Position numbers and translations under genes: made by a program. Of a stretch of 32,543 bases of DNA, positions 1 through 8,262 are shown in pieces. Below the pieces are notes generated by a model. That model ran no database searches. It saw only the letters and a program-made list of their open reading frames with translations, and was not told where the DNA came from. Source of the stretch: Halobacteriovoraceae bacterium (GTDB taxonomy: Bacteria; Bdellovibrionota; Bacteriovoracia; Bacteriovoracales; Bacteriovoracaceae). The stretch lies in the NCBI GenBank assembly GCA_018646195.1, contig JABGVH010000234.1, forward strand, positions 1 to 32,543, in the 5' to 3' direction. Within the stretch, counting starts at the first letter, position 1. Every line of letters starts with the position of its first letter.

Positions 1-876
1 CATGAACGCCAAAATAGAACCTTTGTTTCAATTCCAACTTATAAAGAGGTAGGGACCAGAAACATTCGTGTCTCAGATAAGCGCGAAGGCGAGCAATGGA
101 ATTGGATTTATCGAAAATTTGGAGGCAAAGTTGTCGCCTTCAACGGAAAAAATCGCCAATTTAAATCTTTCATAGACAGCTTCCCCCGCTCTCAATTTCA
201 TTCCATCACAGTGGCGGAAGAATTAGACTTACCAGATGGCTGTGTTGATTTCATTAATTTGGCGACTCCTCCCCTAAAAGCAAAAATCCCCCTGCTCTTC
301 CTCCCTGGCAATTACAAGACTTGGTTTGGTGCCGGCCGAGGAGGCTGCGGAATTCTGGCCACTGCAGAAGGACAACATAGGTTGACCGGGAAAAAAATAA
401 AATCCCTCAACGAAAAAGAATGGAATAAGTTAGCAATTGCCCTGAAAACCGACGAGCGAGGCACAACTTTTCCTGAAAAGATTCAAACTCATTTTTCTAA
501 AGCCGGATTCTGTTCTGTTGTCGAAAAGTTTGCAGGAGACCGACGCAGTTACCAAAACCTCAAAGAGAGGTTGGAATTGAGTAGCTGTCATAGTTCTTTT
601 TTATGGTGGAATCGTCACGATCGCCAATATTCTCACCAAGAAGCTATTATAAAAGTACTGCAAGAAGGGCAAGGTTTGCCTTGGCGAGCAGTGACAAACT
701 CCTGGGGGCATTACGGCTCTGTGATGGGCGGTAATTCAGGTAACTTTGTTCATATCCCCGCTTTTAAGCAAAAATGGCCCGGCAATGGCACCGAAGTCAG
801 GCTGCTATCCGCCTGCCCCTGCGAGGAACTGAGACTTTATACTCGAGAATTATTGCGATTACGGCCCAATCGCTAG
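1..876 (+). CDS. Unrecognised protein, 5' end cut off by window
   Basis: The reading frame is open from the first base of the window to the stop at 874-876, giving at least 291 residues, so the true start lies upstream. An internal GTG at 211 is not a convincing start because the frame continues above it without a stop. The protein looks soluble: no signal peptide or membrane segment is visible in the part present. It has a cluster of aromatic and charged residues near the C-terminal third (SFLWWNRHD) followed by a Gly/Asn-rich stretch (NSWGHYGSVMGGNSGN). I do not recognise the family. The NSWG string recalls papain-type peptidases, but the rest of that active-site pattern is not convincing. 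The next gene starts 25 bases downstream on the same strand and could be co-transcribed. Confidence 0.75.
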   Translation, partial: HERQNRTFVSIPTYKEVGTRNIRVSDKREGEQWNWIYRKFGGKVVAFNGKNRQFKSFIDSFPRSQFHSITVAEELDLPDGCVDFINLATPPLKAKIPLLFLPGNYKTWFGAGRGGCGILATAEGQHRLTGKKIKSLNEKEWNKLAIALKTDERGTTFPEKIQTHFSKAGFCSVVEKFAGDRRSYQNLKERLELSSCHSSFLWWNRHDRQYSHQEAIIKVLQEGQGLPWRAVTNSWGHYGSVMGGNSGNFVHIPAFKQKWPGNGTEVRLLSACPCEELRLYTRELLRLRPNR

Positions 877-901
877 ATTTATTTTCTAAGGATGATAAGA
901 T

Positions 902-1498
902 ATGGTAATGAAATTTCTAGTTTTATCCATATACTTGAGCATTTTTTGCAATCCACTGCAGGCCAAGATTCGTGAAAGCGGAATTGTCTTTGGAGACGGA
1001 TTCGCATTTTCCTTAACTGCCCCTAGTGGCTGGGTTCTCGACAATCACTCAGGAAATAGCGAGGGCCTTCAAGCTGTTTTTTACCCTAAAGGATCTTCTT
1101 GGGATAAATCTGAAACAGTAATGTACGCCAATATTGCTTTAAAAAAAATCAAAGGTAATGAAAGTGTTAAAAAGGTCATCTCTTTTGATAAAAAGAAATT
1201 TAAAATTAGGTCTGCAAAAACAAGAATCCTAGACGGAAAAAATATTCTTCTTAGCAATAAGAAACAGGCGATCGTCAAAAAATTTATGGGAATCGGCGAT
1301 AAGTATAGCAACTCTGAAGCAGTGGCCTACGTCGACTCAAAACCGGTTATTGCCATACTAGTCCTCGCTTCACGTACCTCTAATGGATTCAAAAAAAATT
1401 ATCCTCAATTTGAAAAGATGGTTAAGTCTTATCGCTTTATTGCACAGGACGTTCGCTTCAAGAAAAAGAAGAGACGGACGAAAAAAAGAAAAAAATAA
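902..1498 (+). CDS. Exported protein with a lysine-rich C-terminal tail
   Basis: 198 residues. The N-terminus is a signal peptide (MKFLVLSIYLSIFCNPLQA, then K), so the mature protein should be periplasmic or surface-exposed. ATG at 902 is preceded by AAGGA at 888-892 with a 9-base gap; a second ATG at 908 is an alternative start. The mature part starts with a segment of the type GFAFSLTAPSGWVLDN, like small exported beta-rich proteins of the PsbP/Mog1-type fold, but I cannot assign a family. The last 16 residues are almost all Lys and Arg (FKKKKRRTKKRKK), a polycationic tail that could bind nucleic acid, LPS or the cell wall. The next gene is convergent, only 6 bases away, with no visible terminator between. 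Confidence 0.8.
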   Translation: MVMKFLVLSIYLSIFCNPLQAKIRESGIVFGDGFAFSLTAPSGWVLDNHSGNSEGLQAVFYPKGSSWDKSETVMYANIALKKIKGNESVKKVISFDKKKFKIRSAKTRILDGKNILLSNKKQAIVKKFMGIGDKYSNSEAVAYVDSKPVIAILVLASRTSNGFKKNYPQFEKMVKSYRFIAQDVRFKKKKRRTKKRKK

Positions 1499-1504
1499 GT
1501 TATT

Positions 1505-2647
1505 TTACTTAGAAATATTCTGAACTTTATTAACCCATTCTACTCCAAACAAGCCGCGATTGATTTGAACTCGCACCTTATCACCAACCTTAAAAGTAGG
1601 TCCTTCTGAATTCTTAGTCGCTGGGTTGCAAATTTGAATTTTGCGCACCGGAAGATTTGATTCAGAGGCGGGAAGTCTTTCGCTTGGATCACTTTCTAAA
1701 TGAAAACAAGACGTACCATTTTTTTGAATTCCAGGGACGAGGTTTTCTATTTTTCTCTCGGCCATTTCTGGAGTCGAAGAATCGAAATAACCATTGGCAC
1801 TAATGAGAGTTTGAAAGAAGCCAAGTCCCCCATAAATGAATACAAAACCAAGAAAGAAAAACTTCTGCACAGCGTGGATTTGCGCCTTCTTCCAAGGAAT
1901 ATAATAAAGTAATGCCGAGGCAATAAGAGTTGAAAGGGCAAAACCTAGGACGAATAATTGGGAGGGATCTACCAAATTATGGAATCCTCCGCGGGTAGAA
2001 ACAAAGAAGGCCATAGTCCAGCAAATAAAACAGGCAACTACAATCCATCGGATTCTTCCTCTCCAAAGCAGTGCTTCCTCGGGAACAATGGGTTGTGCTT
2101 CAACTTCATCTGTATTTTGCGACGGAGGATCAAAATGATTGGCCTCCTGACTTGCAGCACTTGTTGCAGTTGAAAACTCTCGCTCTTCAAAGCCAACTTT
2201 CTGCTTAAGCGTCATCAAGGTACCTTGCATCCCCTCTAAGCTTAACTTGCTACCAAAGATTCGATAAAAGTGATCCCCTAATTGAAGATTAACCTCCATC
2301 GGCACACCATACTTAGGATGAAAAATGGGACCAAAGCTAATTTTATCGACCTCTCGATAAAAGATCACCTGTTCTTTCCAATAAAAGAGCATCATCGCTT
2401 TTGGGACAACCATATGATCTGAGTAGAATTGGATTCTATGATTGAAGCCATTTTCTCGATTAAAAAAGGACATTATTGAAGTGATTATAATGACGGCGTA
2501 GAGGCCTAAAAAGAAGATTTCAAGTGGCCCATTTCCCGGATCTAGAAACAAAAAGATAAAGCCACTTACTCCCCAAAGCATCCAAAGGTACTGGAAAAAA
2601 GCCTTGGGCTCATAACGGCATTCATAAATAGGTTTCTGTGTTTCCAT
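1505..2647 (-). CDS. Multi-pass membrane protein, function unknown
   Basis: 380 residues. Likely membrane helices are at about 17-35, 43-62, 200-217, 231-250 and 262-283. Between helices 2 and 3 is a soluble region (70-190) whose first part, with strands such as RIQFYSDHMVVPKAM and EQVIFYREVDKISFG, resembles bacterial PH-like domains seen in other small membrane proteins. It ends in an acidic, Ser/Gln-rich linker. The C-terminal 95 residues are soluble and finish with a short beta-rich piece (VGDKVRVQINRGLFG). The PH-like reading is an inference from strand pattern only. The gene is alone on its strand here, with the EcsC-family gene 86 bases upstream in the same direction. Confidence 0.75.
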   Translation of the reverse strand: METQKPIYECRYEPKAFFQYLWMLWGVSGFIFLFLDPGNGPLEIFFLGLYAVIIITSIMSFFNRENGFNHRIQFYSDHMVVPKAMMLFYWKEQVIFYREVDKISFGPIFHPKYGVPMEVNLQLGDHFYRIFGSKLSLEGMQGTLMTLKQKVGFEEREFSTATSAASQEANHFDPPSQNTDEVEAQPIVPEEALLWRGRIRWIVVACFICWTMAFFVSTRGGFHNLVDPSQLFVLGFALSTLIASALLYYIPWKKAQIHAVQKFFFLGFVFIYGGLGFFQTLISANGYFDSSTPEMAERKIENLVPGIQKNGTSCFHLESDPSERLPASESNLPVRKIQICNPATKNSEGPTFKVGDKVRVQINRGLFGVEWVNKVQNISK

Positions 2648-2733
2648 AAAATCCTCTAAGAATTATCGGAAATTTATGAGGCGAACTTTACAGTGCCTTT
2701 CATTTTGCAGGCTTAGTTCGATTAAATTTCCCG

Positions 2734-3618
2734 CTATTCCTGAGCTTTTAAGTCGGGTGCAATCTCATTACTTAAGTGATTAAAGATTTTTTTAACTTCA
2801 TCCTCTCCATATTTTTCTTCTAGATTCCTTAGCCCAAAATGATAGCGAGCGGCCTTTGAGAAGTAATCTGTAAAAAGAACATTAATAGTTGCCCCACCTA
2901 CTCCTCCAATAATCGGAACCGCCTCCATAAGTAATTTTTCGGTAACTGCAACTTCGAAATAACTAGCAACTCTAGAAATGAAACTAACAATAATTGGAGC
3001 CGAGCCTTTTTTAACGCCTTTTAATAATTCTTTAGCACTATGTGCTGCCATATATTTCGCACCTTCTTGAATCATTTTTGAAAAGGCCACTCGAGAAGAG
3101 TAATAAGAGGAGTCCATTTCGTCGTCCCAATAGGCCTTATCTGCACCCAGCGTAAATATATAAAGACATTCCAATTTAACTTGATCTGAATTGAGATCCG
3201 CTCCAAACTCTTGCGCGATACTGGCAATTGATCGCATGATAATACCAGTCGTCAATGGCAGCTCCACCGGCAAGGTAAGCAGGCCAAAAAATCCTCCCAC
3301 CCCACCAGTTAAGCCAGAGGCAACGGTGTGGCGCTTCTTCGTTTTATTTGACTCCTCTGCAAGCTCGGCCCAAATATCATCCCCATCTCTCTGCTTCCCA
3401 ACACTTCGAATAGCGATTCGCAGCGCCTTTTCCAGAGACTTCTGAACAGCCTTTCGTACCATCTGCTGATGTTTTTCAGGCAACTTCTCCTGAACCCAAT
3501 CGAGGGGCTTTCCCATTGCGTTGGCAACCCTTAATGCGATACTTGGGCTATCAAGAAAATGCTGTGCCTCTTTGATGAAATGAATTTCATCATCGCTTAG
3601 CTTTGTTTGGCTTTTCAT
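2734..3618 (-). CDS. EcsC family protein
   Basis: 294 residues. The glycine-rich helical core (GGVGGFFGLLTLPVELPLTT) followed by RSIASIAQEFGADL and the acidic YIFTLG segment is the signature of the EcsC family. The family is named after a gene in the Bacillus ecs ABC-transporter operon, and its biochemical role is not established. A second glycine-rich hydrophobic segment (VPIIGGVGGATINVLFTDYF) lies near residues 235-255. The N-terminal 75 residues are helical and charged. No signal peptide is present, so the protein is probably cytoplasmic and peripherally membrane-associated. It is divergent from the MipA/OmpV gene, with only 35 bases between the two start codons, so their promoters must overlap. 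Confidence 0.85.
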   Translation of the reverse strand: MKSQTKLSDDEIHFIKEAQHFLDSPSIALRVANAMGKPLDWVQEKLPEKHQQMVRKAVQKSLEKALRIAIRSVGKQRDGDDIWAELAEESNKTKKRHTVASGLTGGVGGFFGLLTLPVELPLTTGIIMRSIASIAQEFGADLNSDQVKLECLYIFTLGADKAYWDDEMDSSYYSSRVAFSKMIQEGAKYMAAHSAKELLKGVKKGSAPIIVSFISRVASYFEVAVTEKLLMEAVPIIGGVGGATINVLFTDYFSKAARYHFGLRNLEEKYGEDEVKKIFNHLSNEIAPDLKAQE

Positions 3619-3653
3619 AGACTTCTATTCGGCATATTCTAGTAGCTATTTAA

Positions 3654-4520
3654 ATGTTGAAAATTATATCTGACAAAACTATTCTATTATTGCTACTAAG
3701 CTTCTCTTTTGAAGTCACCGCCCAAGTGACCTCAAGCCTGTCTGGTAAGAGCGTTCCGCTATTTGAGGCGGGTGCTGGAATGGTTGTGGCAGATGTTCCC
3801 GATTACCCGGCCTCTGGTCACAACACTACCCATACCGTGCCCTTTCCCACTGCTCTTTATCGGGGCGAAGTAGTCCGTGCCGATGAAAATGGAGGAATCC
3901 GTGGCCGCTTTTTAAAAAGCGAGCAATACGAGTTAAATCTTTCTTTCGGTGGTGCCTTACCTGCGGATAGTAGCGATAATCCAGATCGACTTGGAATGCC
4001 AGATTTAGATTTAATGTTAGAGGTTGGACCAGCACTCTTTATACACTTCCTTCCAAAGGGCCGCTACAAGAACAAGAAATTAACTCTCTCCTTGCCTGTT
4101 CGACAAGTTGCTATGACAGATGGGACATACTTAGAAAATCGCGGTGTGGTTTTCGACCCCTTTCTTTTTTATATCCATGAAAACCTTTTCTTTAAGAACT
4201 TCCTGCTCTTTTTAGGAACCGGTGCTCGCTGGGGAACACGCAAATATATGGAGACATTTTACTCTGTTCCCGATCAATTCTCTAATAGCTCGCGAGAAAC
4301 ATTTTTTGCCAAGGGAGGTTTTCTAGGAAGTCATTTTAATACTGGCTTTAGCTACCTTCTCTCTAAGGATGTCTTGGCCTTTATTGGAATGGAGCATGCA
4401 ATTTACAAAGGAGCGAGTAATGAGAGCAGTCCGCTTTTTGCCAAGAAAAATAATACGACGCTTGCAATGGGATTTGTGTGGTGGTTTTATAAATCCAAAG
4501 CGCAAGGGGTACGCTACTAA
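3654..4520 (+). CDS. MipA/OmpV family outer membrane protein
   Basis: 288 residues with a signal peptide (cleavage near VTA-Q at residue 23). The mature protein has alternating beta-strand character. It carries the MipA/OmpV-type motif in which a glycine-rich strand is followed by DNPDRLGMPDLDLMLEVGP, then a predicted strand with LSLPVRQV. Family members are outer-membrane barrels; E. coli MipA is proposed as a scaffold for murein enzymes, but most members lack a known role. No clear Shine-Dalgarno precedes ATG 3654; a -10-like TATTCT at 3635-3640 would give a short leader. The stop overlaps the stop region of the convergent downstream gene by 4 bases. The family call is good; a function beyond that is not supported. 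Confidence 0.8.
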   Translation: MLKIISDKTILLLLLSFSFEVTAQVTSSLSGKSVPLFEAGAGMVVADVPDYPASGHNTTHTVPFPTALYRGEVVRADENGGIRGRFLKSEQYELNLSFGGALPADSSDNPDRLGMPDLDLMLEVGPALFIHFLPKGRYKNKKLTLSLPVRQVAMTDGTYLENRGVVFDPFLFYIHENLFFKNFLLFLGTGARWGTRKYMETFYSVPDQFSNSSRETFFAKGGFLGSHFNTGFSYLLSKDVLAFIGMEHAIYKGASNESSPLFAKKNNTTLAMGFVWWFYKSKAQGVRY

Positions 4521-5020
4521 TTTTTTATAAACCAAAGCTCTGGCTTTACCATCCAGCCTTTTTTAAATTTAAAGATATATTCACCAGTGGTGCTAATGCC
4601 TTTTACAGACAATGCTACTTGTTTTCGATGCCAATATGGTTGACGAAGACTTACCTCGAAAGACTCGTTTTCCCCTCTTCTTAATCCAAAGGCTTTTTTA
4701 AAGTCTAGCCGTAATTTGTACTTATGGCTTTTCGCTACCCACTCAAATTGACTGCAGACTTGAGGCTCTGACTGTGTTGAATAATTTTTATCGACACAGG
4801 TTCTTTCATAATAGCGGAACTTGAATTGTAAATTCATACTGCCACGAGTACTTGGAGTTCTTTTAAAAACAATGCTTTCTCTTGCAGTGTTGCGACCAAT
4901 TGGCTGCTCCAAACTTCCTAAATCAACAATGCCCCCCGAGAGCAGGACTACTTCACGAGCACCAGCAAGAAATGGATTCATTAGAACAAAAATTAAAAAT
5001 AATTTGGCACCGAAATTCAT
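4517..5020 (-). CDS. Exported protein, unrecognised
   Basis: 167 residues. Signal peptide MNFGAKLFLIFVLMNPFLAGA leads into a mature part of about 146 residues with many short predicted strands and two cysteines (TCVDKNYS and PQVCSQF) about 16 residues apart, which could form a disulfide in the periplasm. AGAGAAG at about 5 bases before the ATG is a usable ribosome binding site. No family is recognised. The gene lies downstream of the threonine aldolase gene on the same strand with a 99-base gap, so it probably has its own promoter. The 3' end overlaps the convergent MipA/OmpV gene by 4 bases. Confidence 0.7.
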   Translation of the reverse strand: MNFGAKLFLIFVLMNPFLAGAREVVLLSGGIVDLGSLEQPIGRNTARESIVFKRTPSTRGSMNLQFKFRYYERTCVDKNYSTQSEPQVCSQFEWVAKSHKYKLRLDFKKAFGLRRGENESFEVSLRQPYWHRKQVALSVKGISTTGEYIFKFKKGWMVKPELWFIKN

Positions 5021-5119
5021 CGCTTCTCTTTGGTTAGTGAATGGCTTAATGATAGCGCCAAAAGGGCTTTGACAGTAGAGGCTAAACCCATTTACTCATT
5101 AAAACGGGACGCTAAAAAC

Positions 5120-6151
5120 TTAAAGCGAAGTAAATAGTGGAAGTACTTGTGCCAAAGGTTCAAGTACTGAGGAGTCGAGACCAAGATGCGTCACGAAACG
5201 AATCCGCTGAGGACCAAACTGAACAGCTAAAATCCCATGCTGATTTAGAAAATTTAAAAAATTCTTTGGTGAATAATTTTTAGAGAGGTCAAATAAGACT
5301 ATGTTTGTTTGCCCATTAAAAACTTCTTTAATATAAGACTGCTGCTTTAATAATTCTCGTAAACTTTCTGCCAATAAATGATCATCTGCAAGTCGTTCCC
5401 TATTGTGTTCAAGAGCATAAATTCCTGCCGCAGCTAAAAAGCCTGCCTGGCGCATTCCTCCCCCCATCACCTTTCTAACCTGGCGGGCCTTTCTAATGGT
5501 TCCTTCATCACCTAAAAGAAGAGAACCAACTGGTGCGCCTAGACCCTTGGATAAACAAATTGAGATTGTATCAAAAAGGCCCCCGATTTTTGCAGTTGGT
5601 ATAGCGGTCTCCGCTAGTGCATTGAATAACCTCGCTCCATCTAAATGCAGCTTCAAATTTTCTCTTTTACAAATCTCAGAAATAGCTTCTAGTTCTTCTA
5701 GCGAATAAGTAGCTCCCCCTCCCCGATTGGTGGTGTTTTCGAGACATACCAAAGTAGTTTTCGGCTTGTGAATGTCGTCAGGATTTATGGCATTCATAAT
5801 TTGATCTTGAGTTAATTTTCCCTGATCACCATTAACCGTTTTGACAGAAGCTCTCGAATTAAAAGCAACTCCACCAACTTCATATTGATAAATATGATTG
5901 CTCTCTTCAATTATAATTTCGGATAGTGGTGGAGCTTGTAAAAAGACCGCAATTTGATTGGTCATGGTTCCAGAGGGACAAAAGAGAGCGGCCTCTTTAT
6001 CAAAAAGCCCGGCTGCCATTTCTTCCAACTTGTTAACACTTGGATCTGTTCCAAAAACATCATCCCCTACTTCGGCCTCCATCATGCACTTCAACATTTT
6101 GGGAGTAGGAGTTGTCACGGTATCACTGCGCAGGTCGATAATTTTTTCCAT
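5120..6151 (-). CDS. ltaE: Low-specificity L-threonine aldolase
   Basis: 343 residues, the usual size. The enzyme is a cytoplasmic fold-type-I PLP protein that splits L-threonine or L-allo-threonine into glycine and acetaldehyde. Family landmarks are in order: DLRSDTVTTPTPKM (6-19), VGDDVFGTDPSVN (28-40), CPSGTMTNQIA (58-68), the PLP-stacking His in ESNHIY (84), LDGARLFNA (170-178) with the PLP-binding Asp, and the Schiff-base Lys202 in LSKGLGAPVGS. All catalytic positions I can check are intact. Glycine made this way feeds one-carbon metabolism. No operon partner is obvious; the next gene downstream is 99 bases away. Confidence 0.93.
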   Translation of the reverse strand: MEKIIDLRSDTVTTPTPKMLKCMMEAEVGDDVFGTDPSVNKLEEMAAGLFDKEAALFCPSGTMTNQIAVFLQAPPLSEIIIEESNHIYQYEVGGVAFNSRASVKTVNGDQGKLTQDQIMNAINPDDIHKPKTTLVCLENTTNRGGGATYSLEELEAISEICKRENLKLHLDGARLFNALAETAIPTAKIGGLFDTISICLSKGLGAPVGSLLLGDEGTIRKARQVRKVMGGGMRQAGFLAAAGIYALEHNRERLADDHLLAESLRELLKQQSYIKEVFNGQTNIVLFDLSKNYSPKNFLNFLNQHGILAVQFGPQRIRFVTHLGLDSSVLEPLAQVLPLFTSL

Positions 6152-6249
6152 GCTTTTTTCTAACCCAAAAACAGGGGCTTAACAACCGACTTTTTTACTC
6201 AAGTTTTTGCCAATATTACCGATACGTTGGGGTACTGGGAGAGCGCAAA

Positions 6250-6753
6250 ATGAGTCACTGGAGACTCCAAATTAACAAGATTCCAAATAAACATGCCTAT
6301 GTTTGGTTCCCCTGGATAGTCGGCCCCGTGCTGCTTATGGGAACAATTGTTACTTTACTATTTTCTTCTGAGACGACAGTAAAAAAACCATCCCCTAAAA
6401 ATTTTAGCGGCATTAATAAAGAGAATGGAATTGATTCCAAACGCCAGCTTTATTATTACGAAGCTCAGATTTCAAATTTAGATAAAAAGGTGAAAAGCTA
6501 TCGTGACGAGCTAGACCAGGTTTGGCTGGATAATGATCGCTACGAAGACACGCTCGACAAATCCAAAGATAAATTATTCAAAATCCTCGCCCATCATAAA
6601 GCAGTTCTCTCGCTATTAAACCAGCAACTAGCTTTGGAACGCAAAAAGAATAGCGAATTACAAACAGTCCTTATTAAAAATAATAAGCCTGACAAAAAAA
6701 ACTTAACCTCGAATTTACCTGCTAAAAACAGTAGAATCCCCGCCTCTAATTAA
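6250..6753 (+). CDS. Single-pass membrane protein with coiled coil
   Basis: 167 residues. A short basic N-terminus is followed by one membrane helix at about 18-39 (WFPWIVGPVLLMGTIVTLLF), a low-complexity linker (41-62), a charged heptad-like region of about 80 residues (65-145) rich in Leu, Lys, Asp and Glu, and a polar Lys/Asn tail. This is the layout of inner-membrane-anchored periplasmic coiled-coil proteins. GGGAGAG just upstream of ATG 6250 is a usable ribosome binding site. No family is recognised, and the protein could be a structural or division-related factor. The gene is divergent from ltaE (98 bases between starts). Confidence 0.75.
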   Translation: MSHWRLQINKIPNKHAYVWFPWIVGPVLLMGTIVTLLFSSETTVKKPSPKNFSGINKENGIDSKRQLYYYEAQISNLDKKVKSYRDELDQVWLDNDRYEDTLDKSKDKLFKILAHHKAVLSLLNQQLALERKKNSELQTVLIKNNKPDKKNLTSNLPAKNSRIPASN

Positions 6754-6800
6754 GATAAACACTGTTGACCTTTGCCCCCTAGTATAGGCATCCTATTGGT

Positions 6801-7220
6801 GTGAACCCTACGATAGAAATTTTAAATCGCTTAAGCCACTCGTCTTTCCGTAGACAATTTAAGCTGACTTCTAATGAGCTTGATTTTATCCGCCAATTTG
6901 GAATGGAACGAGTAATTGATGATGCTCATAATCTGCTGAGGATAGGGCTGCCGTCATTCCACCGAGAAAGTCCCGGTGCTGATTTAATTGGAAAGGAAGG
7001 CGACCCTGCCCGCAAGGCAATGTTGGCCTGTGGACTTTGCTGCCGCCGCTGCCTGGCCTCTTGGCACCAAATTCCTCAAACTGAGGATTTAGTAGAGAGA
7101 GAGCTTCACCACTTTCTCTCGCTCTTACTTAGTTGGTTTCACCAACAAAAACGACGACCAAACTGCAGTGCTTTTGCGCGGTCTCATAGCGCTGGGCCTT
7201 CACAATTGGCACTTTTCTAA
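6801..7220 (+). CDS. DUF4186-like protein with GTG start
   Basis: 139 residues. The order of features matches the DUF4186 family: an N-terminal FRRQFKLTSNELDFI block, an alpha segment with GMERVIDDAHNLLRI, a GKEGDP turn where the family usually has a GKQTP-type sequence, and a cysteine cluster CGLCCRRCLASWH (77-89) where the family has CCRxCLxKWH. The cysteines and His could bind metal, but the function of the family is unknown. The start is GTG at 6801; no good ribosome binding site precedes it. A hairpin (GCCCA, 5-base loop, TGGGC at 7226-7240) follows the stop without a T-run. The C-terminal 20 residues (RRPNCSAFARSH and onward) go beyond the usual family end. Confidence 0.65.
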   Translation: MNPTIEILNRLSHSSFRRQFKLTSNELDFIRQFGMERVIDDAHNLLRIGLPSFHRESPGADLIGKEGDPARKAMLACGLCCRRCLASWHQIPQTEDLVERELHHFLSLLLSWFHQQKRRPNCSAFARSHSAGPSQLALF

Positions 7221-7345
7221 TAATTGCCCATAATTTGGGCGACTAAAATTTAAACAAAATCTTGTTAACTCGCCCTTATTTAGTGAAATTAATCAAAGAT
7301 ATCAGGCTCTTAACTAAAGGACATGATTTTCCTCCTAAAGCCCTG

Positions 7346-7364
7346 GCCGATAGTCGGCTATAAT
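7346..7364 (+). promoter_or_regulatory. -10 box with overlapping small palindrome
   Basis: A perfect TATAAT lies at 7359-7364, 30 bases before the ATG of the cysteine-rich protein gene. Immediately upstream is a small inverted repeat, GCCGA-TAG-TCGGC, at 7346-7358, inside the spacer region. No good -35 box sits at the usual distance, which would fit an activator-dependent promoter or an operator. A purine-rich AGAGGGAG follows at 7380-7387, which is a good ribosome binding site. Confidence 0.45.
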
Positions 7365-7393
7365 AAGAGCTGGATCACAGAGAGGGAGATTCC

Positions 7394-8179
7394 ATGAAGT
7401 TACTTTTATTCGTTCTATGCTCACTTATTGCGACAAGCACCTATGCAGGAAGCTGCGACAGCGACGTTTCGAAATGCCCTAGTGGCCCAGAAAAGACAAA
7501 AATTTGCAACGATGCCGCCGCTCAAATTCAACTCAATTGCGGGGCCAAATCTAATAGCTGTAAGTACCTACATGGCTGCCTTGAGCGCAGAGACACTTGT
7601 GTCAGCGGTCTCTCCCAATCAGGCAATTCAACTGCCGGGGCCTGGGTTCCCAACTCAAAACCCAAGTGTGACTCACTTAAGTCATGCCTTTCTAAAAACA
7701 AAGAAAACTTCAAAAACCCCTATGGGGAATGCAATTACAATTGGCAACCTAAGGGTCCCGCTGGCGAAAGCGGTAGCTGCAGTATCTATTATAATATGTT
7801 CGCTTATCAATACACCTGCCCCGGTCGCCGGGATTATTTTGATGAAAAGAAGGGTGACAAGACTTTCAATTGCCAAGATGTTGTGACTAATTACAATGAG
7901 TTCGAAAAAACCTGTAAAGACCTCAAGACCAAGTATGCTGGCTGCAAGCGTTTTTCTAAGTACAAAGCGGCCTTGAGCGATCACCCCGATAACAGCTGTA
8001 AGTATGCTGCTGATTTCAAAGAAAGGCCTTCAAAGACCTATGCCGTGAAGGGAGACGAAGACTCCTGGATGGACACTACTTTCTCAGGTCTCAAGCGATT
8101 CGTTGGTAATTGGACTAGTAAGGACGAACCCACTCTAGGCCCAGTTAGCGGTGCAAACGCCACAGGCCGCTCAGAATAA
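7394..8179 (+). CDS. Cysteine-rich exported protein
   Basis: 261 residues. Signal peptide MKLLLFVLCSLIATSTYA is followed by a mature protein with 16 cysteines, an even number spread between about residues 21 and 206, usually 5-15 residues apart and often flanked by Lys/Asp. This is the profile of a disulfide-stabilised periplasmic or secreted protein. A helical region with EFEKTCKDLKTKYAGC lies near 178-193, and the C-terminal 50 residues lack cysteine. I do not recognise a family. The gene has its own strong -10 box and ribosome binding site and no obvious operon partner; the following gene is 176 bases away. A long second open frame at 7428-7886 overlaps it but is a shadow. Confidence 0.8.
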   Translation: MKLLLFVLCSLIATSTYAGSCDSDVSKCPSGPEKTKICNDAAAQIQLNCGAKSNSCKYLHGCLERRDTCVSGLSQSGNSTAGAWVPNSKPKCDSLKSCLSKNKENFKNPYGECNYNWQPKGPAGESGSCSIYYNMFAYQYTCPGRRDYFDEKKGDKTFNCQDVVTNYNEFEKTCKDLKTKYAGCKRFSKYKAALSDHPDNSCKYAADFKERPSKTYAVKGDEDSWMDTTFSGLKRFVGNWTSKDEPTLGPVSGANATGRSE

Positions 8180-8209
8180 GACCCATTTCCATTAGATTTT
8201 AGTCCCTTA

Positions 8210-8232
8210 ACCTGTCTATAAAATATACAGGT
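8210..8232. promoter_or_regulatory. Inverted repeat between two exported-protein genes
   Basis: ACCTGT at 8210-8215 and ACAGGT at 8227-8232 are perfect inverted copies separated by 11 AT-rich bases. The interior contains TATA-AAA-TATA, so the whole could form a bulged hairpin. No T-run follows, so it is not a standard terminator. It could be an operator for the lipoprotein gene downstream or a weak hairpin after the cysteine-rich protein gene. Confidence 0.3.
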
Positions 8233-8262
8233 GTCTTAGCCTCCTTTACTTTTATTTGATAC

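Noticed and set aside
1-876. Papain-like peptidase reading of the first gene, from the NSWG string and an upstream GGCG cysteine
   Set aside because: The Gln before the active-site Cys and the expected His context are missing, and the residues flanking NSWG do not follow the papain pattern.
7226-7240. GCCCA/TGGGC hairpin after the DUF4186-like gene
   Set aside because: Only five base pairs and no following T-run, so it cannot be called a terminator.
7428-7886. 152-codon open frame overlapping the cysteine-rich protein gene
   Set aside because: It lies entirely within the real gene, has no ribosome binding site, and the opposing frame has a clear signal peptide and promoter.
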